NCBI GenBank assembly: GCA_000934385.1
Contig: KN880458.1
Location: forward strand, 1-64,000
DNA: 64,000 nt
Direction: 5' to 3'
Source of the DNA: Cylindrobasidium torrendii FP15055 ss-10
Taxonomy: Eukaryota > Basidiomycota > Agaricomycetes > Agaricales > Physalacriaceae
The stretch's first letter is position 1. Every line of letters starts with the position of its first letter. The notes beneath the pieces were generated by a model. That model was not told where the DNA came from, did not search any database, and saw nothing but the letters and a program-made list of their open reading frames with translations. The position numbers were made by a program, and so were the translations under genes. Below, piece after piece: positions 34,318-44,603 of this stretch.

Positions 34318-35171
34318 GATTAGTGCGCCAGACCAGCGCCAGACGTTGATGTACTATCACCCATGTATTTTAATACTTGTGTTGTTGTATTCGAATTCGA
34401 CTTCTGCAAAAGTGAACTGTGTGACTACTAAATGCCAACCGAATTCGAACTGAACAAGTGAGAACGCCGCCCTTGAATACAACTTCTAGAGTAGTAAATA
34501 TTCAGCTGAAAGTGAATGCTCGTCGGCGTGTACGTACAAAAAAGCCCAGAGTAAAGGTACCATGCGAGCTGGAATGTTTTGGACAGCGCGGGCCTGGCAA
34601 CAAATGCTTGATTCTCGAACGATGCGCGGTCATTAAGTGGTCAAGTGCGCGCTTTGCGGGGCGCGTAGTCGTACGTGGACTCAGTGCACGTCGAGTGCGC
34701 GTAGCCCGACGCCCCAAGTTTCGCGGTTCTGCTCCAAACACTACAGAATGGCCCATGAATTCAGGTCACAGCTTGCAATTGTTATGTTCTGCCGCCCCTT
34801 CTGAGCTTGAATAAGTTGGCAGCCCCATCTTTTGTGATATGCAGCCCTCCTTCAGTAAACTTCGTGTGAAAAGCGAGGCTTGCTGTCAAGATTGGACTGA
34901 GATTCGAAGCATGTTCGCACGGAGGACCAGAGTGCATTTGAATAAAGTTGATCGATTCATACTGCTGCCGCCGTCACTGCTTACCGTCTTCCCCCCACGG
35001 CACAGGCCTACGCGTTCACAGGAAACCCATCACCAACCTACATGCAATTCACGAGCTGAAAGACCTTGACGAATTGCTAATCACCCTGATCATTTCTCCT
35101 CGCGGCCTACCTTTGGTCGAGACTATTCTGCGCGACTGGTCCTTCCCTCCCGCCACAGCGCTACCTTTGCC
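34318..35171. other. Intergenic / G-alpha leader
   Basis: 854 bp. A possible upstream ORF starts at ATG 34839 (76 codons) in what may be the G-alpha 5-prime leader. A 118-codon frame at 34458 is Arg-rich and unconvincing. Confidence 0.4.
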
Positions 35172-37358
35172 ATGCTTGTCATACCGGCCAAGTCACCTTT
35201 GAAATCGGAAATCCTCAACTATCCTGCTGACAAGGACCCATTATTCGTGGGCCCCCCACGACACGAGAATCCTGAAGAACGCGCCGCTCGACTGTTGGCA
35301 GACCGCCAGGCCAAGGTGGTCTCGGATGCTATCGACGAAGAGATTTTTGCGGAGCGCAAACGGGCGCCGAAAGCAGTTGTTAAAGTTCTATTGCTCGGTG
35401 CGTCGCTCAGTCGATGGAGGTTGTATGAAAGCTGATCGTCGATCGCGTCGTCCCAGGCCAAAGTGAATCGGGTACGCGTTCATTAATCCCGGCCGACGCA
35501 ATGTACTCAGCCTTTCTCAGGAAAGTCAACTACGCTCAAGAACTTCCAACTTATCAACAGTCCAAAAGTGCGCGTCGGCCATTCTACCCAAGCTTCGGTG
35601 CTAATGATTCCGACCAGGCCTTCCGGGAAGAGCGAGGGTCATGGCGTGCAGTTATTCAGTTCAACATTGCTCGATCCATCTGTATCATCCTCGATGCCAT
35701 CAACGCTGCACACGTCCGACAAAGTCCCAATGGCCATTATCTGGATGAGGGGGAAAACAGCAAGGACTGGCCAACCATGACCTCCGAACACCTCAAACTC
35801 AAAATGCGACTCCTTCCCCTTATGCAAGTCCAAGATGTCCTGCTCCGCAAGCTCACTCCACACGGTGTCGAGTACGACCGTAACGGTATCAGCGAAGCCA
35901 CCTTTACGCCCCCACGCGAAGCTTGGGTCAATTCTAGCTCCCAGTGGAAAGGAAAATTTCGACGTGGTATCCCCGAGAATGCGGCGGAGCGGGACAGCTT
36001 CGACAGCGCGCGAATTGACTTTGACGATCCTCAAGACCCTGGAGTCATCCTTCACAACTGTCGCGACGATATTATCAAGTTGTGGACCGACCCTGCGATT
36101 CAGAAACTGCTTGAACTCACCAACCAACGCTTCTACGACACCTCCGGCTTGTATGATCTCACCTTGCATGTTTCTGTGCCGTGTGATTGACGACTATTGC
36201 TTCAGCTTCCTGGATTCAATTGAACGTGTCACAGCTCTGAAATACGTTCCCACCGATGGTCAACCACCTTTTCGTCCTTCGTGAATACTCTCGCTGATAT
36301 CCCGGTCAGACGACATCCTCCGTGCACGATTAAAGACGCTGGGTACGTTTCCATCAGCAAATCCTGACCTCGTTTACTCACCGGGCGTGCCAGGAGTATC
36401 TGAACACCGATTCACGCTGAAAGCTGGTCCGCCACAAGTCCTCTCATTTGGATCTCGCTCATCAATTCCAGGCAACATGCTCAGCCACGACTGGAGGATA
36501 TTTGACGTTGGAGGCTCGCGGACTTTGGTAAGCTCACTTTCTAGATGTGTTTGTTGTGTGTATTGACTGTTTTGATAGCGGGGTATGGAGAAATTTCGTC
36601 GGCGAGGACGTGTAGTTGGCTAATCACGCGTTGTAGCTGCTTGGATCCCCTACTTTGACCACATGGACGCCATAATATTTCTTGCACCTCTTAGCGCGTT
36701 CGATCAAACACTCGAGGAAGCGCCTTTGGTTAACCGACTCGTATGCGTGCTCCATTGTGCAAGCCGTGGATTCAGCTGACCACACGTTGAAGGAGGACAG
36801 TATGACCCTCTACAAATCCATTGTTTCCAATGCGCTTCTCAAGAACACCGACATCATCCTTTTCCTCAACAAGTGCGATATCCTACGGAAAAAGCTGGAG
36901 ACAGGCATCCAGTTCAACAAATGGGTGATTTCGTACGGCGACCGACCTAACACGTTTGAAGACACCTCGGCCTGTACGTGAATACCTTTGGCACGAGTAT
37001 ACGAAGCTGATTGTTCCTAGACCTTCGCAAGAAATTCTGTGCGCCCGTGCTGATATCTTCTCGAACATTATTGACCTTGCTGCAGTGGGAATCTTCAAAT
37101 CGAATTCGTTGGTGACAAGACCATTCTACTGCCACTACACATCTGTCATTGTAAGTATTTCTCCTCGTCTTGACGGTACCAGGAGGGTTCTGACTGAGGG
37201 TAGGATATGAGAACGACTTCACATATATTGGAAAACGGTAATTACTCGTTCCCCTTCCTCATTCCGAATTGGCCTTCACGAACTCTTACTACTGCCTCTT
37301 TGTAGTGAAGGACACCGTCGTGCGCAAAAATCTGGCAGATGGTAACATGTTCCTCTGA
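35172..37358 (+). CDS. Heterotrimeric G-protein alpha subunit, expanded basidiomycete type
   Basis: About 484 aa from 15 exons: 35172-35397, 35457-35471, 35521-35567, 35618-36150, 36206-36258, 36310-36342, 36394-36426, 36472-36527, 36579-36582, 36637-36740, 36793-36973, 37021-37038, 37086-37150, 37204-37237, 37306-37358. P-loop GQSESGKST; switch I LRARLKTLGVSEHRF; switch II DVGGSRTLRAAW; NKCD; final motif HYTSVIDM. It couples a membrane receptor to cytosolic signalling. A roughly 180-residue helical-domain insert makes it longer than canonical 350-aa subunits. No MGxxxS myristoylation start. The usual catalytic Gln of DVGGQ is Ser. Exon 9 is 4 nt (CGGG) and is needed to give RAAW. The 45-nt intron 36427-36471 is in frame; retention gives 499 aa. 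Confidence 0.88.
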
Positions 37359-37846
37359 GCCTGCCCTGATGCGCGTAGTAACATGTCGCTCTCAGTTATG
37401 AACATGGACGTGTAGGCCGGGCTGAACGCATGCGTATAAAATGTCAATACCGTTGTCTCGATATCTGTGGGTTCTCTATATTGATGTTTTACTATGTACA
37501 TTATATCTACACTAGTATTTCTTGTATCTCTTTCTTGGCAAGGGCTTCGGCATCTACATACATATACCACCATCTTGTGTGCCTCAGGATTGTGTTCTGC
37601 TGCGTCAATAAGTAGCCACAAGAAAATTCCCCCAAAGCTTCGAACATACTTTCACGGTGAGTTCGGTGACCGAGATGACCATCGTGCAATTACTTTGATT
37701 ACATAAGCTGGAAGATTGAATGTGGCGCATCAGGGGTACCTCTGCGTCATCGCGCCTCCGTACTTCATGCAGCCGTCGATCATGTAATTGCAGCTCGGAG
37801 AGCATTTGGCTTTCTTACTCCCCCCTTCATAATCCTTCGTTGGCCG
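37359..37846. other. A/T-rich intergenic
   Basis: 488 bp, A/T-rich. No gene seen. Confidence 0.5.
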
Positions 37847-40429
37847 ATGCCGCCTGAGCGCACAACATACGCGGTCGCTGGAGAAGATTTGCCCGATGAC
37901 AACACACCGACTCCTTCGAAAATGCGAGCGCATGGAGGAAATGTCCCAATGTTGCCACAAACGAAGTTATGTCCTCACTGCCCCGCCAAATTTACGCGCA
38001 CGACACATTTGAATCGACATATGAGAACCCGTGCGCCTTTTGCAAGAGCTATGAATACCGTTACCAACTGTCTACAGACACCGGAGAGCGAATGCATCGC
38101 TGTGATGTACGGCCTATTATCTTTCATTTGGCACTATTCCGACCGAGATTTTGCAGACCTGTCCTGCAGAATTTACACGCAGTGATTTACTGGGCCGTCA
38201 CAAGAAGCGCTGTTCCGTTGAGTGCGTATCCTGCTGTGATGTATGGCTACCATCCTAAATCCAATCCACTCGGTCTGCAGGAGCCAAGGACGCCGAAAGT
38301 CATGTATGGGATGCACCGAATCGAAGATAAAGTGCGACCGTAATATGCCATGCGCGAAATGCTCAGCCAAAGGGAAGGAATGTGTCTTTCCGCCAGACAA
38401 GTACAGCACACGGTCCAGTGCGCTACCTGCGCTACCCACCCCGGAGAACACAGCGTCGTCGTCCAGTAGCCCGCCCCATGCAGATCCCTCTGCAGCCTCA
38501 ACATCAACCTCAACGCGGTCGTTTGTCTCAGGCATACCGGATCTGTTGAACCCCGCATCACCATCCACCTCGGCACCGTCAACATCCGCGGGGTCACTCG
38601 CGCCATCATCCATTGCGCTGATGATGGCCCCGCAGGAGTCTGAGCTCGCGCAGAACACGTTCGCCTCAGCCTATGACAGCAACCTGTTCGAACCATTCTT
38701 CACAGGCATTGTGGGGCCATCCGCGCCGGATGTATCATCCTGCGCTAGCAGCTCTCACTATATGTTCAACGATATAGACACAGCGACCTTCTTGGGTGTA
38801 TTTGGAATGACGCCGGAAGCCGACTCGGGCAACAATGGATACATGAGTGAAGTGTCGAGTGTACGGCCAGCAGTCAGTGATATCAGGTCGTCGATGAACT
38901 CTGCGTCAACCAATGCGGACACAGAAGGGCAGGATCCACAGGCGGCGGAAAAGCAACACTATTGTGTGTCAGCCTACATACCAGGAGTGTCGAGCTGACC
39001 CTCCAGCAGTGTATTTCTTCCATTCGGCTTTCCTTGGACAAATGCCCATAGTCCATACACCTACATTCAAAGTGGAAGATCAGCCCCCACTTGTCAGAAA
39101 GGCGATACATGCGTGCGGCGCATTGTATGTCAAGACCAAGAAGGCAACAGCGTTTATGGACCAGGTTCTAGCGGACACTCGGGAGGCGCTGGTCCAGGAA
39201 TACGTGCGTGGTCTCAAAGCATGAAGCACCCGCGGCTCAAATCCAGATCCCATAGAATGCAAACGCAAAGAGTCCTGAAGAGCAGAAATTGATCGTTCTT
39301 GCTGTGACCCTCCTGCAGACCATTGGACTGTTCCACCAGAAACCAGAACAGCGCGCCAGCTCGACAATATTTCATGGAATGTGTGTCCAGGTGAGCGTCT
39401 CGCCCAGTGAATGTTTCTATCCGCTGAATCAAGACAGATGATTCGTCGCTCCGGATTCATTGCTTCAAACGCTTCTTGGTCGCCAGAAAGTGTCGATTTT
39501 AGTGATGTTGAGGGCGCATGGCGAGAATGGGCTCGATACGAAATGATGAAGAGGTTTGTCTGCCTCCGCCGCTTGGAAAACCTTTGCTGACGGTGCCCAG
39601 GTTGTTGATACTCTCGTTTCTGCACGACACCTGCAATGCAATCATGTTGGCGACTGCACCATCCTATCGATTCGGGGAGGTCTTGACATGTTTGCCTGGA
39701 GAGGCGGCGCTATGGAATGCACAGACTGCGCAGGAGTGGTACAACATTCTCCAGAAGTCAGATGCAGCATACGGTAGTGTCGAGAACCGGATGATGGGAC
39801 CAAACTTGCGGCGATGTCTGGACGCCCTTGCCGAGCCACAGTTATTGACGCGGCCGACGCCTGTGTCGCCATTCGGGCACTTCGTGTTGATCCACGCGTT
39901 GTTGAGGATATTGTTCGACGTGTGCGTAGAGAGCCGTCTACCGACGCAAGGGAATACAACCAACCAAGAGGAAGTGAAGCAGGAGATTTACAAGATCCAA
40001 TTTGGTTTACACAATTGGCTGCAAAGTTGGCTAGCGTCGCCAGACCTACCCAAGTCTGGTTTAGAGGGTGAGGTATCATTTGCCGATGATGGTCAGTTCA
40101 CTTTAATCCGAGTTGTTGATGTCGCTGAACCCATTTCTCCAGCATTACCTTTTTATTGGTTTGCACAGTTGGCACTGTATGCATACCAAGAAGAATTGTC
40201 GCCATTCGAGCCTGGATCGCCGAACAACAATTCAGAGTCACGGTTCAAGTTGGTGAAGCAGTGGTTCCTACATATTCGAAATTTCCTCTCTTCTAGCAAT
40301 CAAGGAGCGACGATGTTCTGGGATGAACTCATTAAGGTGAGGTTGCAGACCTGGCAAGTGGAGAGGGACAGCCGTCCAGACGACGGAGGCGGTGGTGGAT
40401 TGCTGGCGTGGTTTGAGTCGGAACACTAG
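37847..40429 (+). CDS. C2H2 plus Zn2Cys6 transcription factor with fungal-specific domain
   Basis: 728 aa. Exons 37847-38030, 38078-38106, 38157-38221, 38281-38963, 39007-39203, 39256-39390, 39438-39553, 39601-40091, 40143-40429. Residues 42-62 are a C2H2 finger (C-x2-C-x12-H-x3-H). Residues 70-90 are a second finger ending in Cys (C-x2-C-x12-H-x3-C). Residues 101-127 are a Zn2Cys6 cluster (C-x2-C-x6-C-x5-C-x2-C-x6-C). A Ser/Thr/Pro-rich linker leads to a fungal-specific transcription factor domain (FFHSAFLGQMPIVHTPTFK; LPFYWFAQLALYAYQE). Dual C2H2/binuclear-cluster regulators are known in filamentous fungi. The in-frame 51-nt intron 40092-40142 is inferred from a branch site and the smoother join. 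Confidence 0.9.
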
Positions 40430-40691
40430 GGCCGCACGGAAGGCTCGCCCTTACTTATATACACACCTCGGGCGTGTGTGGATTGCAAGGCCGGTGTTTT
40501 GTGGATTGGGTTGACCCACTATCTCATTATAATCTAAGTGGCTTGTATAGTAGCACAGCATACATAGTGACATTGCTGAAAGTGATTTATTGCTTATTTG
40601 TTATTTTCGAGCGTGTTAGACAGCAGGCGTTAACTGTAAATCCGCCGAAATAAAGGATGCATTGGATCACGGCCATCATTCTCTCTTTCCC

Positions 40692-41839
40692 ATGTCACTC
40701 CCATCGCCCGTCTTGACGCGTCGACCATTTCGGCGCGAAAGCAAAAGGACGCTGAGCGTCGATGTCCTGCTCAGCCGGTCGCGCATTACGAATCTAGCAG
40801 TCGTTCTTTTGGCCGGAATAACCGCCCTGTCGCTTCTCGTCAATCTATCTTACTGGCTTTCCTCGCCGTCCTCGTCACACACACGGCCATTCGGGAACAG
40901 TATCTTTGGGACCATTTCCCGGCCCCGTGCGCTGCAGGGTCTCAGCCACCTTGTTATCGTGCCAGGCCATGCAATATGGGAAGGAACAGACGCGTCTGCG
41001 AGGCTGGACGAAGACAACTGGGTGCTAGAACCATACCAACGCGACGGGGGACGCGTGGAAACGTTCTTCCAGCACATAGCGCGGGGGTAGGATGCTTGCC
41101 ATGGAATATTGTCGTAATGGAATGGTAACGCGCTTGGCATAGGGCAGAGATCGTCAGGAAGGATGAAAGCGCATTGTTGGTGTTCAGCGGGTGCGAGGCC
41201 ATTTATCCACTATCACACCGTCTAACTAACGAGTGCTGCATGCAGTGGGCAAACGCGCGCCGCTTCAACGTTGACCGAAGCGGAGTCGTACCTCCGGTTA
41301 GCGCTGGCAGCAGATGTGTTCAAGACGCCAATGTACTCTACGCAACCTTTCCTGCGCGCAACGACTGAGAATCATGCGCTGGACTCTTATCAAAACTTGC
41401 TGTTCTCTGTAGCACGCTTCCACGAGTATACAGGAAACTATCCGAGAAGAATCACTGTCGTTGGGTACGGCATGAAGGAAGAGCGTTTCCGCAAGCTGCA
41501 TCGTATGGCCATACGATGGCCAGAAAATGCTTTCGAGTACGTGGGAGTGGACCCAGCAGGAGAATCAAACGCCTTGGCTCGCCAAGGAGAGGTATATTAC
41601 ATCTCGATGTATTCCGTATTCTCGGCGAGCTCATCCCGTACTGCAGACAGAATGGATACCTTCCCTATTCCAACGACCTGTATGGCTGTCATTCTGTGCT
41701 GCTCGACAAGCGGCGGTCCAGAAACCCATTCGCACGCTTCCACTCTTACTATACTTCGTCTGCTGCTCTCGAGGACTTATTGGACTATTGCCCGCGCGAC
41801 CAGACGGCTGTCTTCACAGGAACACTGCCGTGGTCATGA
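40692..41839 (+). CDS. DUF218-domain single-pass membrane protein
   Basis: About 332 aa. Exons 40692-41086, 41143-41190, 41246-41591, 41630-41839. One membrane span (about residues 36-58) follows a basic N-terminus, giving a type II orientation. The lumenal DUF218 domain has its hallmarks: LSHLVIVPGHAIW, LLVFSGGQTRAA, TEAESYLRLA, ENALDSYQNL-like and ITVVGYGMK. DUF218 proteins are linked to envelope or glycan metabolism in bacteria (SanA, ElyC); the fungal role is unknown. The last intron is short (38 nt) and its position is uncertain: 41592-41629 and 41610-41647 both give an in-frame join to NDLYGCHSVL. Confidence 0.83.
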
Positions 41840-42098
41840 CCCTCTATTCTACATAATTATTGTTTATTAGAGTACATATTGCGTTCATTATTCACAACAG
41901 AGTTTTCGTGCATATACAAAGTCAATCTCGTTCCAACGCAAGCACTTGGCGATGCACAGAAAGCACAAGACATGTTTCTTGGGTATCAAAGTGAGGTTTA
42001 TGTTTTTCGATAATTTAAAATACTACTGCACATCCCTTGTTCCCTTGTATTTTACAGTTCAGCGTGTTGACTCCTCATTTACGGAGATACATACTGTT

Positions 42099-43412
42099 CT
42101 AATGCATCAGGAAGAGAATGTCGGCTAGGGAGCCTGCACTACTCACTTTATATTGGAAGGAGACGAGATGAGATGCCAGCGTGAAGTGACTGGCAATGTC
42201 ATCCAATGTTACGGTCTCCCTGGTATTCTGGCCCAACATGGAGCGGTCACACAACCTCTCCATTTCGATCTGCAAGAGGACAAGATTTGACTGACTTTTG
42301 GATAGTGCAGCGTCCAAATCGTGCCACAGTGGTTCTTGCACTCTAAAGACATCGTCGCGATACATGCTGGCCCAAGGCAATGTGAGGAAAACCCGCTCGA
42401 TATACCATGCCGGCGAGGTGATGACTGACGGTAACCACTTCAACCAGTCAATAGTTTCCATTGTGTACATGACCTGGAGATGGACCGCAGGTATTCGCAG
42501 GGTGAGCAAGTTTGGAGGCGTATCGCTCCCTACCACCAAAGATATCAGATCCAGGTTTGCCAACGAAAAGGAAAAAGTCATACAGAACGCCTCCATCATC
42601 AAGGAGCGCAGCGTCGCTGATGTATGCGCGACAAGGTTGCTCGTGGCTGCAGCGCATTTGGACGCATCCAGGCGTAATTCGAGGGCTTGTAAGTTTCCCA
42701 GATCCAAGTTGCACCCACCGGTGAGCAGCCAATCGATTAGGGTGGTGTAACAGCTTCCCACCAGACCCAGAGCAAGGTTGTGCAATTTGGCCGAAGCAGG
42801 TGCCTCCAGTGAGCACGGTGATTCCGAGGCCCAGGTAATGTTATGAAGTGATACATCGCGCAATGCGGGGACAGCGGTGAGAAGGTTCACCAGATGCCCG
42901 AACGTCGGGAAGTGGACGTCCCGGAGATCAATGGAGGTCAGCAAAGTGTTGCGATGGAGGATGCTGGCTGCGAGCGGGGAGGATCGAACATCGTCCCAGT
43001 GGCAAAAGCCAAATGAGACGTGAAGGTGCTCCAGATTGTGAAGCTTGGAGGCGACCAACGGCAAATCATCGTTCGTGGCGATGTAGTTGTTCGGCGGGAC
43101 GTGGACGAAGCCTGGCCGGCCTGCTTCGAGATGGAAATCCTTGACGTACGCTGCGAGGTGGGGAGAAAGCTCGAATGCAACGCGAATTTGCCTGAGCCGG
43201 GTCTGAGGCTGGGCAGATGAATTGGCGCCCTTGCCAGCGTGGAGACCGATGCGCCGGAAGATGTTCTTCTGGGCGGTCGATGTCCATGCAGCACACACTG
43301 CGGCACATTCTTTGAGGGTGCCGACATCACCAGAACCGCCTAGAATGTCAAGAATGGCATCTACAAGCTCTTGGGGGAGTCGACAGCCGTCTGTGGTGGT
43401 AGGAAATGACAT
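42099..43412 (-). CDS. F-box protein
   Basis: 437 aa in one exon, starting at ATG 43412 (the frame is open upstream but without an ATG near a better context). Residues 10-50 form the F-box (LPQELVDAILDIL...CAAVCAAW), the SKP1-binding part of an SCF ubiquitin ligase. Leu-rich, imperfectly repeated segments follow (LHNLEHLHVSFGF, LTSIDLRDVHFPTFGHL), as in the large Agaricomycete F-box/LRR family, which receives degradation substrates. The end is uncertain: GTGAGT at 42148 with an acceptor about 48 nt on would replace the last residues with a short tail ending near 42076. Start is 102 bp from the divergent gene at 43515. Confidence 0.82.
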   Translation of the reverse strand: MSFPTTTDGCRLPQELVDAILDILGGSGDVGTLKECAAVCAAWTSTAQKNIFRRIGLHAGKGANSSAQPQTRLRQIRVAFELSPHLAAYVKDFHLEAGRPGFVHVPPNNYIATNDDLPLVASKLHNLEHLHVSFGFCHWDDVRSSPLAASILHRNTLLTSIDLRDVHFPTFGHLVNLLTAVPALRDVSLHNITWASESPCSLEAPASAKLHNLALGLVGSCYTTLIDWLLTGGCNLDLGNLQALELRLDASKCAAATSNLVAHTSATLRSLMMEAFCMTFSFSLANLDLISLVVGSDTPPNLLTLRIPAVHLQVMYTMETIDWLKWLPSVITSPAWYIERVFLTLPWASMYRDDVFRVQEPLWHDLDAALSKSQSNLVLLQIEMERLCDRSMLGQNTRETVTLDDIASHFTLASHLVSFQYKVSSAGSLADILFLMH

Positions 43413-43514
43413 TATGAAGCCCGTTACAACCCTGCAGAAGACTAAGTGAAGTCGGTGACCGGGCCGTGCCAGTGCTACTACAATTGACATTCCATCAGAA
43501 CCCTTCATTTCATT

Positions 43515-44460
43515 ATGTCGGTTCCCTTCATCTCCGTATTCAGCTCGCTCGACAAACTTATACAAGTTGTGTACCAGCAGGTCTACCGCTTCGTGATCAT
43601 ATCAGAAATCGTAGACGACTGCCGCTGGACTGTGTATGTTGGTGAAACCGACGATGGTCGCTGGTGGAAAGCTTCTTGGGAGCAAGATGATGTGGAAAGA
43701 GTCGCAGTGCGTGTCTCCTGCACAACGGCTGTACTTTCTATTGACACACCGACTAGCGGGTGACCCACCTCTCGGATACTCGTCTTGCAGAGAACCTGGC
43801 GGAGTGCATTACCAAAGGGGAGATGTGCATGGAGAATTTCGAAATAGACGATGAGGGTGATGCGTCTGTGAGCAGCTTATTGCATTTCACACTACTCATC
43901 CAACACACCTTCCCGCATACAAGCTTCATTTCGGCAAAGCGAATGGATCCAAGGAGAGAATAACAATGAGACTCAAAGGGCTGAGTCCTACAGAAGCAAT
44001 GCAATACACGACGCGTACATTGGTCGACGTTAGTTTGCCACATACCATCCGCGGCCAATTCTAATCTGCGCATAGATAGGATTGAATGCTCAGAGACGGC
44101 GTTGCCAATTGTTTCCTTCAGAGTCTAGCGCCCCCGACCTGGATCTCCCTCCTTTGCCCACCCCCAAGCCACAAGCAAGTTCAGAGGCGAGAGTCAAGCC
44201 GACGCCTCCTCCACAATCACAACCACCTGCAAAGAAACGCAAAGAGGTGCCACCGCCTGCTGCAGGCCCAAGCAAGGTGTCGACCACAAGTGCGTCCTCC
44301 CCCAACCTCCCCCCAATGCAATATACTTAACGCTCACATATCCGTAGAACCCGCATCAAGCACCAAAGCGCCCCAACGTCTGAAAGGCTCTTCACTTGCC
44401 AATCCCGCGAAAAAAGCACGCAAATACCAAGCGTTGGAATTTGGCAGCGACGATGAGTAG
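43515..44460 (+). CDS. Small protein with globular head and basic/acidic tail, possibly XLF/PAXX-like
   Basis: 232 aa. Exons 43515-43706, 43757-43867, 43954-44022, 44076-44289, 44348-44460. The first 125 residues look globular (CRWTVYVGETDDGRWWKAS, LKGLSPTEAMQYTTRTL). The rest is Pro/Lys-rich and disordered, ending in a basic run followed by ALEFGSDDE. A small head domain with a disordered tail and a terminal peptide motif is the layout of the NHEJ factors PAXX and XLF, but the residues do not match well enough for me to name it. Treat as an orphan with that hypothesis. The third exon join (intron 43868-43953, 86 nt) is the least secure. Confidence 0.55.
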
Positions 44461-44603
44461 CTAGTAGAATTGGATATGCCTTGCCAAGTACAGCTCGTTT
44501 CTCTCGCGACAAGCGGACGTTCCATGATATAAAATATTGCAAGTAGAGAACAACAAATGTGCAGCTAATGATACAAGACTACGTCGTAAATCTGCCCTCC
44601 AGA

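Noticed and set aside
34458..34814. A 118-codon plus-strand frame
   Set aside because: Very Arg-rich, starts at a non-ATG codon and has no family features; likely chance in GC-rich sequence.
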